From Corallococcus interemptor (GTDB lineage: Bacteria > Myxococcota > Myxococcia > Myxococcales > Myxococcaceae): a stretch of DNA of 47,508 nt. Location of the stretch: positions 1 to 47,508 of the forward strand of contig NZ_RAWM01000064.1 in NCBI RefSeq assembly GCF_003668875.1, in the 5' to 3' direction. The position numbers and the translations under genes are program-made. Below, piece after piece: positions 26,350 to 35,297 of this stretch. The notes beneath the pieces are model-generated. The model did not search any database. It was not told the origin of the DNA and worked only from the letters and a program-made list of their open reading frames with translations. Position 1 is the stretch's first letter. Each line of letters starts with the position of its first letter.

Positions 26350-28160
26350 GGCGGCCCGGAAGCATCGAGGCGATGGCGGAGCTGGAGGCGGGCCGCGCGA
26401 AGCACCGGGGCAAGGTGCTGCGCAGGCTCCTGGGCGAACTGCGTCCGCACGCGGCCACGCTCGCCGTGGCCATGGTCTTCATCCTGGTGGGCGCGGCGTG
26501 CCAGGCCCTGGGGCCGTATTTGATGAGCCGGGCCATCGACCGCGACATCGGCTCGGGGGACGGCTGGGGCCTCTTGCGGACGCTGGCGGTGCTGCTGGGC
26601 GTCTACGCGGTGGGCCTGGTGTCGCAGCGGGCGCAGACGCGGCGGGTGGGCCACACGGGGCAGCACGTCCTGTCGGGCCTGCGCCAGCGCCTGTTCGACC
26701 GGCTCCAGCAGCTGCCGCTGTCCTGGTTCGACCGCCGGCCGCTGGGCGACCTGATGAGCCGGCTGCTCAGCGACGTGGACACGCTCAACCAGCTCTTCGC
26801 GCAGGGGCTGACGCAGTTGTTGGGTTCGCTGCTGGGGCTCGTGGGCGTGCTCGCCGCGATGTTCGCGCTCAACTGGCGCCTGGCGCTGGCGTGCTTCTCC
26901 CTCATCCCCGCCATCGTGCTCACCACGTGGTTCTTCGCGTCGAGGGCTCGCAATGCCTACCGCAAGACGCGGCAGACGGTGGGCGACGTGACGGCGAACC
27001 TCCAGGAGGAGATTGGAGGCGTGCGGCAGGCGCAGGCGTTCAACCGCACGGAGAAGAACATCGAGCGCTTCCGCGACCGGAACGCGGCCAACCGCGACGC
27101 GAACGTGGCGGCGGTGGGCATCACGTCCGCGTTCTCGCCGGCCATCGACCTGCTCTCCACGCTGTCCACGGCGCTGGTGATTGGCTACGGCGGCGTGCTG
27201 GCGCTGAGCGGACAGCTCACGGTGGGCGGCGTGGCGGCGTTCCTCATCTACGTGCAGCAGTTCTTCCGGCCGGTGCAGCTGGCCGCGTCGGTGGCCGCGC
27301 TGATGCAGTCCGCGCTGGCGGGGGCGGAGCGCATCTTCGCCATCCTCGACGAAGCGCCGGAGCCGCCGGACGTGCCCGGCGCGGTGGAGCTGGGGCCGAT
27401 CCAGGGACAGGTGGTGTTCGAGGGGGTGTCCTTCGGCTACGACGCCGCGCGGCCGGTGCTGCGCGACGTGTCCTTCCACCTGGAGCCCGGCCAGACGCTG
27501 GCCCTGGTGGGCCACACGGGCGCGGGCAAGACGACGGTGGCCAGCCTGGTGCCGCGCTTCTACGACGTGACGGGCGGTACGGTGCGCGTGGACGGCCAGG
27601 ACGTACGCCAGGTGACGCGCGCCAGCCTGCGGCGGCAGATGGCCATGGTGCTCCAGGAGCCGTTCCTCTTCAGCGGCAAGGTGGCGGACAACATCGCGTA
27701 CGGGAAGGCGGACGCCACCCGCGAGGACGTGGAGGCGGCGGCGAAGGCGGTGCACGCGCACGACTTCATCACCCGCCTGCCGCAGGGCTACGACACCGTG
27801 CTGGGCGAGGGCGGCGCGACGCTCAGCCAGGGACAGCGGCAGCTGCTCGCGTTCGCCCGGGCGGTCATCGCGAATCCGCGCGTGCTCATCCTGGACGAGG
27901 CGACGGCGAACATCGACACGCGCACGGAGGCGCTCATCCAGCTGGCGCTGGGGCAGCTGTTGTCCGGCCGCACGAGCATCGTCATCGCGCACCGGCTCAA
28001 CACCATCCGCCACGCCGACCTCATCCTGGTGCTGGAGCACGGCAGCGTGGTGGAGCGCGGCAACCACGCGGAGCTGATGGAGAAGGGCGGGCTCTACGCG
28101 GAGCTGTACCACCAGCAGTTCCGCGACACGCCGGAGACGGCGGTCAAGGCGCTGGGCTGA
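26346..28160 (+). CDS. ABC exporter half-transporter, catalytic subunit
   Basis: This encodes 604 residues with the same fused layout: membrane domain about 30-330, ATPase domain about 350-600. It has Walker A GHTGAGKT (389-396), Walker B LILDEAT with catalytic Glu518, and switch His549 (IVIAHRLNT), so this subunit carries the competent hydrolysis site. Its signature reads LSQGQ (493-497) rather than LSGGQ. In the heterodimer this altered signature faces the degenerate Walker site of the upstream subunit, while that subunit's LSGGQ faces this intact site, giving one active and one inactive ATP site. It is translationally coupled to the upstream gene. Probable drug, lipid or peptide exporter; cargo unknown. 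Confidence 0.95.
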   Translation: MRRPGSIEAMAELEAGRAKHRGKVLRRLLGELRPHAATLAVAMVFILVGAACQALGPYLMSRAIDRDIGSGDGWGLLRTLAVLLGVYAVGLVSQRAQTRRVGHTGQHVLSGLRQRLFDRLQQLPLSWFDRRPLGDLMSRLLSDVDTLNQLFAQGLTQLLGSLLGLVGVLAAMFALNWRLALACFSLIPAIVLTTWFFASRARNAYRKTRQTVGDVTANLQEEIGGVRQAQAFNRTEKNIERFRDRNAANRDANVAAVGITSAFSPAIDLLSTLSTALVIGYGGVLALSGQLTVGGVAAFLIYVQQFFRPVQLAASVAALMQSALAGAERIFAILDEAPEPPDVPGAVELGPIQGQVVFEGVSFGYDAARPVLRDVSFHLEPGQTLALVGHTGAGKTTVASLVPRFYDVTGGTVRVDGQDVRQVTRASLRRQMAMVLQEPFLFSGKVADNIAYGKADATREDVEAAAKAVHAHDFITRLPQGYDTVLGEGGATLSQGQRQLLAFARAVIANPRVLILDEATANIDTRTEALIQLALGQLLSGRTSIVIAHRLNTIRHADLILVLEHGSVVERGNHAELMEKGGLYAELYHQQFRDTPETAVKALG

Positions 28161-28334
28161 GGGCCTTTCGACTCCCCGGCCGTGCCGTCTTGCTTGCACG
28201 TCCGGCCGCCCTTCGTTACCCAGCGGCCGAGGGTGCGGCCCTGGCCGCATGCGCTTCGCGGCGGCGGTCCCCATCTCCAGCATTCATCTCGACGGGACCG
28301 GGCGCGCACCCTCTTCCCCTTTCAAGGAGCAGGC

Positions 28335-29114
28335 ATGGCAGGCAGTCGAGGGACAGCGTTGGTGACGGGCACGTCCGCGGGAATTGGCGCGGTGTATGCC
28401 CGGCGGCTGGCGGCGCTCGGGTATGACCTGGTCCTCGTCGCCCGGCGCGAGGAGCGGCTGAAGGCGCAGTCGGCCGAGCTGACGGCGGCGCATGGCATCC
28501 GCGCGGAGGTGCTGCGCGCGGACCTCACCGTGCACGCGGACCTCCAGCGGGTGGCCAGCCGCGCGGCGGGCGAGGACATCACGCTGCTCATCAACAACGC
28601 GGGCGTGGGCGGCTATGGCCCCTTCGCGCAGGTGGAGCCCTCCGCATTGGAAGGCCTGGCGAACCTGCACATGATCGCGCCGATGCTGGCCACGCGCGCG
28701 GCGCTGCCCGGCATGCTCGCGCGGGGCAAGGGCGCGGTCATCAACGTCGCCTCCCTGCTCGCCTTCTCCGGCGCGCTGCCGCCGGTCCCCCTGCCCCACC
28801 GGGCCACCTACGCGGGCGCGAAGGCGTTCCTTGTCCACTTCACCCGCACGCTCGCGGGAGAGCTGCGCGGCACGCCCGTGGTGGCGCAGGTCGTCTGCCC
28901 GGGCATGACCTTCACGGAGTTCAACGGCGGCTACCCGGGCACCATGTCGCCCGAGGACGTCGTCACCGCGTCGCTCGTCGCGCTGGAGCGCGGTGAGACG
29001 GTCTGCGTCCCGGGGCTGGAGGCCGCGGAGGCGCTGGTCGCCCTGGAGAAGGCCGAGGCCGGGCTTTTGCGTGGAGCCACCCACACCCTGGCCGGGCGCT
29101 ACCGGACGGCCTGA
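28335..29114 (+). CDS. Short-chain dehydrogenase/reductase
   Basis: This encodes 259 residues, a classical SDR of the DltE/YqjQ-like type. TGTSAGIG (11-18) binds the nucleotide, VARREERL (35-42) supplies Arg residues for NADP(H), INNAG ends at 90, Ser140 lies in INVASLLAF and the catalytic pair is Tyr159/Lys163 (YAGAK). AAGGAG lies 6 bases before the ATG, deciding the start over a longer in-frame extension. It is followed by an aldo/keto reductase on the same strand after 66 bases, in which an inverted repeat GGAAA-CGCA-TTTCC (29121-29134) sits. Part of a small redox cluster with the TetR regulator and FAD monooxygenase downstream. Confidence 0.93.
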   Translation: MAGSRGTALVTGTSAGIGAVYARRLAALGYDLVLVARREERLKAQSAELTAAHGIRAEVLRADLTVHADLQRVASRAAGEDITLLINNAGVGGYGPFAQVEPSALEGLANLHMIAPMLATRAALPGMLARGKGAVINVASLLAFSGALPPVPLPHRATYAGAKAFLVHFTRTLAGELRGTPVVAQVVCPGMTFTEFNGGYPGTMSPEDVVTASLVALERGETVCVPGLEAAEALVALEKAEAGLLRGATHTLAGRYRTA

Positions 29115-29120
29115 AACGCG

Positions 29121-29134
29121 GGAAACGCATTTCC
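29121..29134. repeat. Short inverted repeat upstream of aldo/keto reductase gene
   Basis: GGAAA-CGCA-TTTCC is a perfect 5-bp dyad about 45 bases before the reductase ATG. It could be a small operator; length alone makes chance possible. Confidence 0.25.
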
Positions 29135-29180
29135 TGCACATGCATCCATTTGGGCGTTCATCTGCACGGAGGAAGCACTC

Positions 29181-30059
29181 ATGAGCGGAACCTCGACGCG
29201 ACCCGCGGAGAAGAGCGGCACCTTCAAGCTGGGCGGAGATTTGCCCGTCCACCGGTTGGGCTACGGCGCCATGCAGCTCACCGGCCCTGGCATCTGGGGT
29301 CCGCCCAAGGACCGGGCGGAGGCGGTGCGCGTGCTGCGCCGCGCGCTGGAGCTGGGCGTGGACTTCATCGACACGGCGGACTCCTATGGCCCCTACGTCA
29401 GCGAGGAGATCATCGCGGAGGCCCTGCACCCCTACGCGAAGGGCGTGGTGGTGGCGACGAAGGCGGGCCTGGTGCGCACGGGGCCCAACGAGTGGCACCC
29501 GGTGGGCGCGCCGAAGTACCTGCGTCAGCAGCTGGAGATGTCGCTGCGCCGGCTGAAGCTGGAGCGCATCGACCTGTACCAGCTGCACCGCATCGACCCG
29601 AAGGTCCCGGTGGAGGAGTCGCTGGGTGAGCTGAAGGCGCTCCAGAAGGAGGGGAAGATCCGTCACATCGGCCTGTCGGAGGTCTCGGTGGAGGAGATCG
29701 AGCGGGCGCGCAAGGTGGTGGACATCGTGTCGGTGCAGAACCGCTACAACCTGACCGACCGCGTGCACGAGAAGGTGCTGGATTACTGCGAGAAGGAGAA
29801 CCTGGGCTTCATCCCCTGGTTCCCGCTGGCGACGGGCGGGCTGGCGAAGCCGGGGAGCACGCTCGACTCCGTGGCGAAGAAGCACGACGCGACGCCCGCG
29901 CAGATTGCCCTCTCCTGGCTGCTGGCGCGCTCGCCGGTGATGCTGCCCATCCCGGGCACGTCCTCCGTGAAGCACCTGGAGGAGAACCTCGCGGGCGCGG
30001 AGGTGAAGCTCAACAAGGATGAGCTGGCCGCCGTGGACACACAGGCGTCCGGCCGCTGA
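29181..30059 (+). CDS. Aldo/keto reductase
   Basis: This encodes 292 residues, a compact aldo/keto reductase of the YdbC/AKR-oxidoreductase type. The tetrad is Asp64 (FIDTADSYG), Tyr69, Lys94 (VATKAGL) and His136 (LYQLHRID). [11 protein letters not shown] and the C-terminal [15 protein letters not shown], which binds NADPH phosphate, are typical. A good ribosome binding site (GGAGGA) precedes the ATG. The gene ends one base before the stop of the convergent TetR gene. Its neighbours suggest a shared stress or xenobiotic response with the dehydrogenase upstream; the substrate is unknown. It is not a close duplicate of the aldo/keto reductase at 23368-24402. Confidence 0.93.
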   Translation: MSGTSTRPAEKSGTFKLGGDLPVHRLGYGAMQLTGPGIWGPPKDRAEAVRVLRRALELGVDFIDTADSYGPYVSEEIIAEALHPYAKGVVVATKAGLVRTGPNEWHPVGAPKYLRQQLEMSLRRLKLERIDLYQLHRIDPKVPVEESLGELKALQKEGKIRHIGLSEVSVEEIERARKVVDIVSVQNRYNLTDRVHEKVLDYCEKENLGFIPWFPLATGGLAKPGSTLDSVAKKHDATPAQIALSWLLARSPVMLPIPGTSSVKHLEENLAGAEVKLNKDELAAVDTQASGR

Positions 30060-30060
30060 G

Positions 30061-30657
30061 TCACTTCCGCTTCAAGTAGCGCAGGAGGAGCGTCACCAGC
30101 TCCTCCTGCAGCAGTCCCTGGGACAGGGCGTCAGGGCGCTCCACCACCGCGCGGTGGATGACCGCGTGGGCCACGGTGTCGATGAGCCACAGGGCCAGCT
30201 CCGGGTCCGGCACGTCCGTCTTGAACCGGCCCAGGGCCTCCAGCATGGGCGCGTCCTCCGGGTCCCACTTCCTGGCGGGGCGCGCGGGCATCTCCTCCGT
30301 CAGCGCGTGATGCAACCTGGGATTCACGGCGTGTGCCGTGAACCCCAGCGCCACCAGCGTCTGGATGAGCTCCTTCAGCGTGCTGAACTTGCGCGTCGCC
30401 AGCACCTCCCGCATGGCGGCGCGCTCCGCCTTCACGTGCCGGCGCTGGACCTCCGCCACCAGCGCCTCCTTGCCGGGGAAGAACTGGTACAGCGACGCCA
30501 CGTTCACGCCCGCCCGGTCCGCGATGCGGTTCGTCGTCAGCTTCGCGTAGCCGTCACGCACCAGAATGTCAGCAGTCGCCTGCACCAGCGCGTCCACCGT
30601 CGCGCGCGAGCGCTCCTGCGTGGGCGTCTTCCGAGGGGAAAGCTTCGCGCGCGGCAT
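30061..30657 (-). CDS. TetR-family transcriptional regulator
   Basis: This encodes 198 residues from the ATG at 30657, which has AGGAG six to seven bases upstream. The helix-turn-helix is at about 35-60: KLTTNRIADRAGVNVASLYQ followed by FFPGKEAL, the standard TetR pattern. The C-terminal part (about 80-198) is the ligand/dimer domain, with a conserved-type ALTEEMPARPARKWDPEDA segment. It diverges from the FAD monooxygenase gene with only 94 bases between the two starts, the classical arrangement of a TetR repressor controlling its neighbour and itself. A candidate operator lies in that gap. Confidence 0.95.
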   Translation of the reverse strand: MPRAKLSPRKTPTQERSRATVDALVQATADILVRDGYAKLTTNRIADRAGVNVASLYQFFPGKEALVAEVQRRHVKAERAAMREVLATRKFSTLKELIQTLVALGFTAHAVNPRLHHALTEEMPARPARKWDPEDAPMLEALGRFKTDVPDPELALWLIDTVAHAVIHRAVVERPDALSQGLLQEELVTLLLRYLKRK

Positions 30658-30686
30658 GCCGGACTCCTGGAGCGGGAACGCAAGCT

Positions 30687-30717
30687 GACAACATAAGCAC
30701 TCCCTTACATTCTTGTC
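30687..30717. promoter_or_regulatory. Candidate TetR operator between divergent genes
   Basis: In the 94-base divergent gap, outer arms GACAA (30687-30691) and TTGTC (30713-30717) flank a second dyad TAAG (30694-30697) / CTTA (30704-30707). The stretch is locally AT-rich, the kind of place where the promoters would lie. The two dyad centres differ by about 1.5 bases, so the exact operator is uncertain. Confidence 0.4.
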
Positions 30718-30751
30718 TCCGTCGCCGCTGGCTTGCGACAGGAGACCTTCC

Positions 30752-32305
30752 ATGCCTCATGACATCCTTCCGGTGCTCGTCATCGGTGCCGGCCCCACGG
30801 GCCTGACGCTCGCGTGTGACATTGCTCGCCGCGGCATCCGCGTGCGCATCGTGGACGCGGCTTCCCGGCCCTTCGCCGGGTCTCGCGGCAAGGGACTTTC
30901 GCCTCGCACGCTGGAGATGCTGGATGACCTGGGCGTGGTCGATGCCGTGCTTGCCGCCGGTACGCCCTACCCCAGCCTCCGCCTCCACTGGCGGCGCTTC
31001 GTCGTGGGGCGGTGGACCATGATGAAACGCCGCGCGGCCACGCCGGACGTGCCGCACCCCAATCCCTGGCTCGTACCCCAGGCCCGCACCGAGGGCATCC
31101 TGCGCGACCGGCTGGCGTCGCTGGGCGTCACGGTGGAGTCCGGCACCTCGCTCACCGGCTTCACCCAGGACGACACCGGCGTCACCGCCACCCTCACCCG
31201 CGACGGCGTGGAGGAGACCGTCCGTACGCAATACCTGGTGGGCGCGGACGGCGGACACAGCCGCGTGCGCAAGGAGCTGGGCCTGACCTTCCACGGCGTC
31301 ACCCACGAAGAGGAGCGCATGGTCGTGGGCGACGTGAGCGTGGAGGGCCTGGAGCACACGCACTGGCACATCTGGCCCTTCGCGAAGGGCGGCGCGGTGT
31401 CGCTGTGCCCGCTTCCCGGCGCGGGCCGCTTCCAGCTCGCCCTCCAGGTGAAGCCCGGTGGCGTCGTGCCGGAGCTCACCGAGGCGGCGCTCCAGCAGCG
31501 CATCCAGGAGGCCGCTCACCCGGGCCGCGCCGTGCGCCTGCATGACGCGAGCTGGCTGTCCCTGTACCGCCCCAACGTGCGCATGGCGGACCGCTACCGC
31601 GTGGGCCGCGTCTTCATCGCGGGCGACGCCGCGCACGTGCACCCGCCCACCGGAGGCCAGGGGCTCAACACCGGCGTGCAGGACGCCTACAACCTGGGCT
31701 GGAAGCTGGGCCACGTGATCCAGGGCGCGGACCCGGCCCTGCTCGACACCTACGAGGCGGAGCGGCTGCCCATCGCCGCGCGGGTGCTCGGGCTGTCCTC
31801 CCAGCTGTTCGACGGCATGCGGCAGGGACACATGAAGGCCCTGAACCGAGGCGACGAGCTGCGGCAGCTGGGCTTGAGCTATCGCGGCGGTCCGCTCGCG
31901 AAGGAGCTTCCCGGCGACACAGCCCGGGTCCAGGCCGGAGACCGCGCCCCGGACGCGCCCTGCGTGGACGCGCACGGGAAACCTGTCCGACTGTCGGACA
32001 GGTTTCGCGGCCCGCACTGGACGCTGCTCGCCTTCGGAGCCGCGCACGCGGAGGTCTCCGGGGAATCCGTGCGCGTCGTTCGCATCCTCGGGACGGGAGT
32101 GCCCCTCCCTCCAGACGCACTGGTGGATACGGAGGGCCATGCGCACCGCGCCTATGACGTGGTCCCGGACACGGGCGCGCTCATCCTGGTGCGCCCGGAT
32201 GGCTACGTGGGACACGCTTCCCGGCCCGGCGACCCGTTGGCGCTGGAGCGGTTCCTGACGCCGCTCCTGCCCCGTGACGTAACCGGGGGAGCCCACGCCG
32301 CGTAG
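30752..32305 (+). CDS. FAD-dependent aromatic monooxygenase (PHBH/PgaE family)
   Basis: This encodes 517 residues. Group A flavoprotein monooxygenases hydroxylate aromatic substrates with NAD(P)H and O2. The FAD-binding GAGPTG (12-17) follows the first beta strand. The DG motif LVGADGGHSRVRKELG (162-177) and the GD motif VFIAGDAAHVHPPTGGQGLN (287-306) are all intact. Residues about 395-517 form the thioredoxin-like C-terminal domain found in PgaE, RdmE and MhpA-type hydroxylases. Targets include polyketides, rifampicin-like drugs and phenols; the substrate is not predictable. AGGAG lies 7 bases before the ATG at 30752. Likely repressed by the divergent TetR regulator. Confidence 0.94.
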   Translation: MPHDILPVLVIGAGPTGLTLACDIARRGIRVRIVDAASRPFAGSRGKGLSPRTLEMLDDLGVVDAVLAAGTPYPSLRLHWRRFVVGRWTMMKRRAATPDVPHPNPWLVPQARTEGILRDRLASLGVTVESGTSLTGFTQDDTGVTATLTRDGVEETVRTQYLVGADGGHSRVRKELGLTFHGVTHEEERMVVGDVSVEGLEHTHWHIWPFAKGGAVSLCPLPGAGRFQLALQVKPGGVVPELTEAALQQRIQEAAHPGRAVRLHDASWLSLYRPNVRMADRYRVGRVFIAGDAAHVHPPTGGQGLNTGVQDAYNLGWKLGHVIQGADPALLDTYEAERLPIAARVLGLSSQLFDGMRQGHMKALNRGDELRQLGLSYRGGPLAKELPGDTARVQAGDRAPDAPCVDAHGKPVRLSDRFRGPHWTLLAFGAAHAEVSGESVRVVRILGTGVPLPPDALVDTEGHAHRAYDVVPDTGALILVRPDGYVGHASRPGDPLALERFLTPLLPRDVTGGAHAA

Positions 32306-32361
32306 GAGGGAGTAACGCCGCCGGGCTTCGCATTTCCGCGAGCCCCAGGGAGACTCCGCCC

Positions 32362-33732
32362 ATGTCCATCCGCTCCTTTCGTGGAAGCGCCGCTTGCGCC
32401 GCACTCGGTCTGCTCACGCTGTCCGCCTGTGGCTCCGGCGACGACGACGCGTCCGCCCGGCGCTTCCTTGTGCGCATCGAGAACGTGGCGCCCTTCCAGA
32501 ACCTCAAGTCCGGCCGGTTCGACACGCGGGTGAGCGGCACGTCGCCGGGCCCGCTCGCCCCGGGTGACACCTACGAGTTCAGCTTCACCGCGGGCCTCAA
32601 CCACCGGCTCTCCTTCGCCAGCATGTTCGGCGCGTCCAACGACTGGTTCTTCGGCACGGAGCCCCGGGGCCTGCCCCTCTACTCCGCCGATGGACAGCCG
32701 GTGACCGGCGACATCACGTCCCAGGTCATCCTCTGGGACGCGGGCACGGAGGTGGACGAGGAGCCCGCAGTGGGCGCGCACACCGGCCCGAAGCAGGCGA
32801 CCGCCACGGACGGCCCCGGCACCAAGGACTTCAACTCCAACGTCCGGCGCGTGGGCACGCGGCCCGTGCTCAGCACCGGCCAGACGTTCAACCTGCCGCC
32901 GCTCGCGTCGATGATCCGCGTGCAACTGGCCCACGACGCCGCCACGCACCGCTTCACGGTGCGCATCAGCAACGTCTCCGATGACGGCGTCACCCTGAGC
33001 ACGTCCGAAGGCATCAAGCCCGTCCGCATCGCTCCGGGCGTCTGGGTCGTGGGCGCGGGCAATGAACCCCTCTTCACCGAGGGCCAGCCGGACCGGGGCC
33101 AGGGACTGGAGGCCCTCGCGGAGACCGGAGATGTCACGGCGCTCCACACCTGGCTCACGCCGCTCAATGGCGTGGCCACGCCCCTGTCCCCGGTCATCAT
33201 CGCCGTGCACAACGCCTCCGCGCCGCTGTTCACGGAAGGCGCGCCGGACCGGGGGCTGGGATTGGAAGCCCTCGCTGAGACGGGGGATCCCTCCCAGCTG
33301 GCCAACGCCTTCGCGTTGAAGCCGCCCACGGGCGTGAGCGTGTCCGGCACCTTCAACACCCCGGTGGACGCGTCCGCTCCGGGTCCGCTCCTGCCGGGCC
33401 ACGCCTACGAGTTCACGGTGACGGCGCGCCCCGCGGACCGGCTGTCCTTCGCGACCATGTTCGGCCAGTCCAACGACTGGTTCTTCGGCACCGACGAGCA
33501 GGGCATCGCGCTGTTCGACAAGGACAACACCCCCGTGACGGGAGACCTCACGTCCAAGGTGTACCTCTGGGACGTGGGCACGGAGCTGGACGAGGAGCCC
33601 GCCGTGGGCCCGCACCAGGGCGCCCCCACGTGGACCGTGGACACCGACAGGACCGTGCGCCGGGTGCCCGTGTCACGCTACGGCACGCCCCTGTCCCAGC
33701 ACCTGCGCCTCACCCTCACCGAGGCGAACTAG
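32362..33732 (+). CDS. Duplicated spondin-domain lipoprotein
   Basis: This encodes 456 residues. The signal peptide ends in a lipobox (TLSAC, lipidated Cys23) followed by GSGDDD, so it is an anchored lipoprotein. The mature part is an internal duplication of a spondin-like beta-sandwich. Half one has SNDWFFGTEPRGLPLY, then GDITSQVILWDAGTEVDEEP; half two has SNDWFFGTDEQGIALF, then GDLTSKVYLWDVGTELDEEP. The middle repeats another phrase, PLFTEG.PDRG.GLEALAETGD, at about 235-257 and 289-311. Bacterial spondin-type proteins are surface or extracellular, with proposed adhesive roles; that is family knowledge. It follows the monooxygenase on the same strand by 56 bases and converges with the LETM1-like gene. 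Confidence 0.88.
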   Translation: MSIRSFRGSAACAALGLLTLSACGSGDDDASARRFLVRIENVAPFQNLKSGRFDTRVSGTSPGPLAPGDTYEFSFTAGLNHRLSFASMFGASNDWFFGTEPRGLPLYSADGQPVTGDITSQVILWDAGTEVDEEPAVGAHTGPKQATATDGPGTKDFNSNVRRVGTRPVLSTGQTFNLPPLASMIRVQLAHDAATHRFTVRISNVSDDGVTLSTSEGIKPVRIAPGVWVVGAGNEPLFTEGQPDRGQGLEALAETGDVTALHTWLTPLNGVATPLSPVIIAVHNASAPLFTEGAPDRGLGLEALAETGDPSQLANAFALKPPTGVSVSGTFNTPVDASAPGPLLPGHAYEFTVTARPADRLSFATMFGQSNDWFFGTDEQGIALFDKDNTPVTGDLTSKVYLWDVGTELDEEPAVGPHQGAPTWTVDTDRTVRRVPVSRYGTPLSQHLRLTLTEAN

Positions 33733-33740
33733 CGCGGACT

Positions 33741-35132
33741 TCAGATGGCCTCGCGCTCCAGGGTGTCCTCGTCGTCCGAGTCCATCGGAGGGCCGTCCTG
33801 GAAGGCGCTGGGCAGCAGGCTGAAGGGCAGCACCTTCGCCAGCGCCGCGAGCAGCAGGATGCCTCCCGGCGCGGCGAAGATGGCCAGCGCCGGGATGGCC
33901 TTCGCCACGTCGATGAGCTGCGCGCGCATGCGCTGCCGCTCGTCGTCGGTGAGCTTCTGGCGCCGCGCCGCCTTGGTGAGCAGCACCGCCAGGTCGCCCG
34001 TCTCGCGCGCCTCCTGCATGAGCCGGTGGTAGTTCTTCTCCAGCGTCTCCTGCATGCCGCCCATGAGCTCTTCCCCCATGGCGCCCGCCGCGTCCGACAC
34101 GGTGAAGACATCCACCAGCGAGCGGTGCCGCGCGTAGAACTCCGCCATCTCCAATTCCAGACGGCGCAGCTCCGCGTGGGGCACGTGCAGCGCGCCCGCC
34201 AGCGTGTCGATGAAGGCCCGCTCCCGCCGCGTGCGCCGGCCGTCCACCAGCGCCGCCAGCAGCGCCTGCTCCAACAGCAGGTGCCGCATGTCCACGCTGC
34301 GCACGCGGCGCACCACGTCCCGCACGTCGCGCTTGCGCTCGAAGGACTGGCGCACCGCGGCCTTCACCTCGCCCTCCAGCGCGTGCGGCAGCTTCAGCCC
34401 CTCCACCTGCCGGAGGATGGCGCGGCGCGCGGGCGCGCTGGGCTCGCGGTCCACGCACGCGAGCGCCGTGAGCACGTCCACCAGCAGCGCCTTCTGCTTC
34501 GCCGCGAAGTCCCGCCGCCGCTCCACCGTCGCGCGCACCAGCCGCCCGGTCGAGAACAGGTCGATGGCCTGCCGGCAGAACAGCTGCGCGTCCGCGTACT
34601 GCGCGCCGTTGTGCAGCACCAGCCCGTACACCGGGTCCCCGGCCAGCGACGGCGCCCGCTTGTCGAGCGCGTCCTCCACCCGGCCCACCATCCGACGGGG
34701 CACCGGCAGTCCCGCTTGAAGCCGCGCGTCCAGCGCCATCGCCAGGTCCAGCTCGCCCGCCAGCACCGCGAAGAGCACCAGCAGCTGCTCCACGCGAGGG
34801 CCCTCCGGCGCGTCCATCACCCGCGCCAGGTCCAGCGCCATGCGCGCCAGCGTGCGCACCACGGCGTGGAACAGCTCGTCCTCCACCGCGCGCGCCGGGA
34901 CGTCCGCGGGCTCACCGCCATCCACCGGCGAGGGCAGCGGCACGGGCGTGCCGTACACCAGCCCCGAGGCTCGCAGCGTGCGGCGCAGGAAGGCGCGGCC
35001 CCGGGCCCGGCCGGAGCCAGCATCCGGAAGCGGAGGCGCCGGGACGGGCGCGGGGGCGCGCGCATGCGCGGCGACCACGTCCGCCAGGAGCGTGGCCAGC
35101 CAGGTCCCCCGTCCAAAAACCAGCACCGGCAC
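33741..35132 (-). CDS. TerB-like/LETM1-like fusion protein
   Basis: From a GTG at 35132 (preceded by GAGGGG at about 7 bases) this encodes 463 residues; an upstream GTG at 35219 is less likely. The middle, about 205-300, looks like a TerB-type helical domain (KQKALLVDVLTALACVDREP and LAALVDGRRTRRERAFIDTL). The end, about 386-445, matches the membrane-proximal core of LETM1-like proteins: KLTDDERQRMRAQLIDVAK, then a hydrophobic stretch and VLPFSLLPSAFQD, compared with the VPF...P.LLP..F pattern of mitochondrial LETM1. An acidic tail follows. LETM1 proteins act in ion exchange and ribosome binding in mitochondria; the bacterial role is unknown. I infer the domains from pattern, not search. Confidence 0.8.
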   Translation of the reverse strand: MPVLVFGRGTWLATLLADVVAAHARAPAPVPAPPLPDAGSGRARGRAFLRRTLRASGLVYGTPVPLPSPVDGGEPADVPARAVEDELFHAVVRTLARMALDLARVMDAPEGPRVEQLLVLFAVLAGELDLAMALDARLQAGLPVPRRMVGRVEDALDKRAPSLAGDPVYGLVLHNGAQYADAQLFCRQAIDLFSTGRLVRATVERRRDFAAKQKALLVDVLTALACVDREPSAPARRAILRQVEGLKLPHALEGEVKAAVRQSFERKRDVRDVVRRVRSVDMRHLLLEQALLAALVDGRRTRRERAFIDTLAGALHVPHAELRRLELEMAEFYARHRSLVDVFTVSDAAGAMGEELMGGMQETLEKNYHRLMQEARETGDLAVLLTKAARRQKLTDDERQRMRAQLIDVAKAIPALAIFAAPGGILLLAALAKVLPFSLLPSAFQDGPPMDSDDEDTLEREAI

Positions 35133-35297
35133 CGGTACACCCCTCGAACGCGCGCGGCCGGAGCTTCCCTCTCGGGGGCGCTGAGGCGGGGAATAACCCA
35201 GTCGCTTCCGGGATGCCACCCGGCCTCGGCCCCACGGCGGCGTCCAGCAACAGATGCGATGGACGCGCGCGCGTGGGGGACGACCTGCCAGGAAGGC

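Noticed and set aside
30691-30710. TAAGCACTC, like one half of a CIRCE heat-shock operator
   Set aside because: The required GAGTGCTAA second arm nine bases on is absent; the local dyads fit a TetR operator better.
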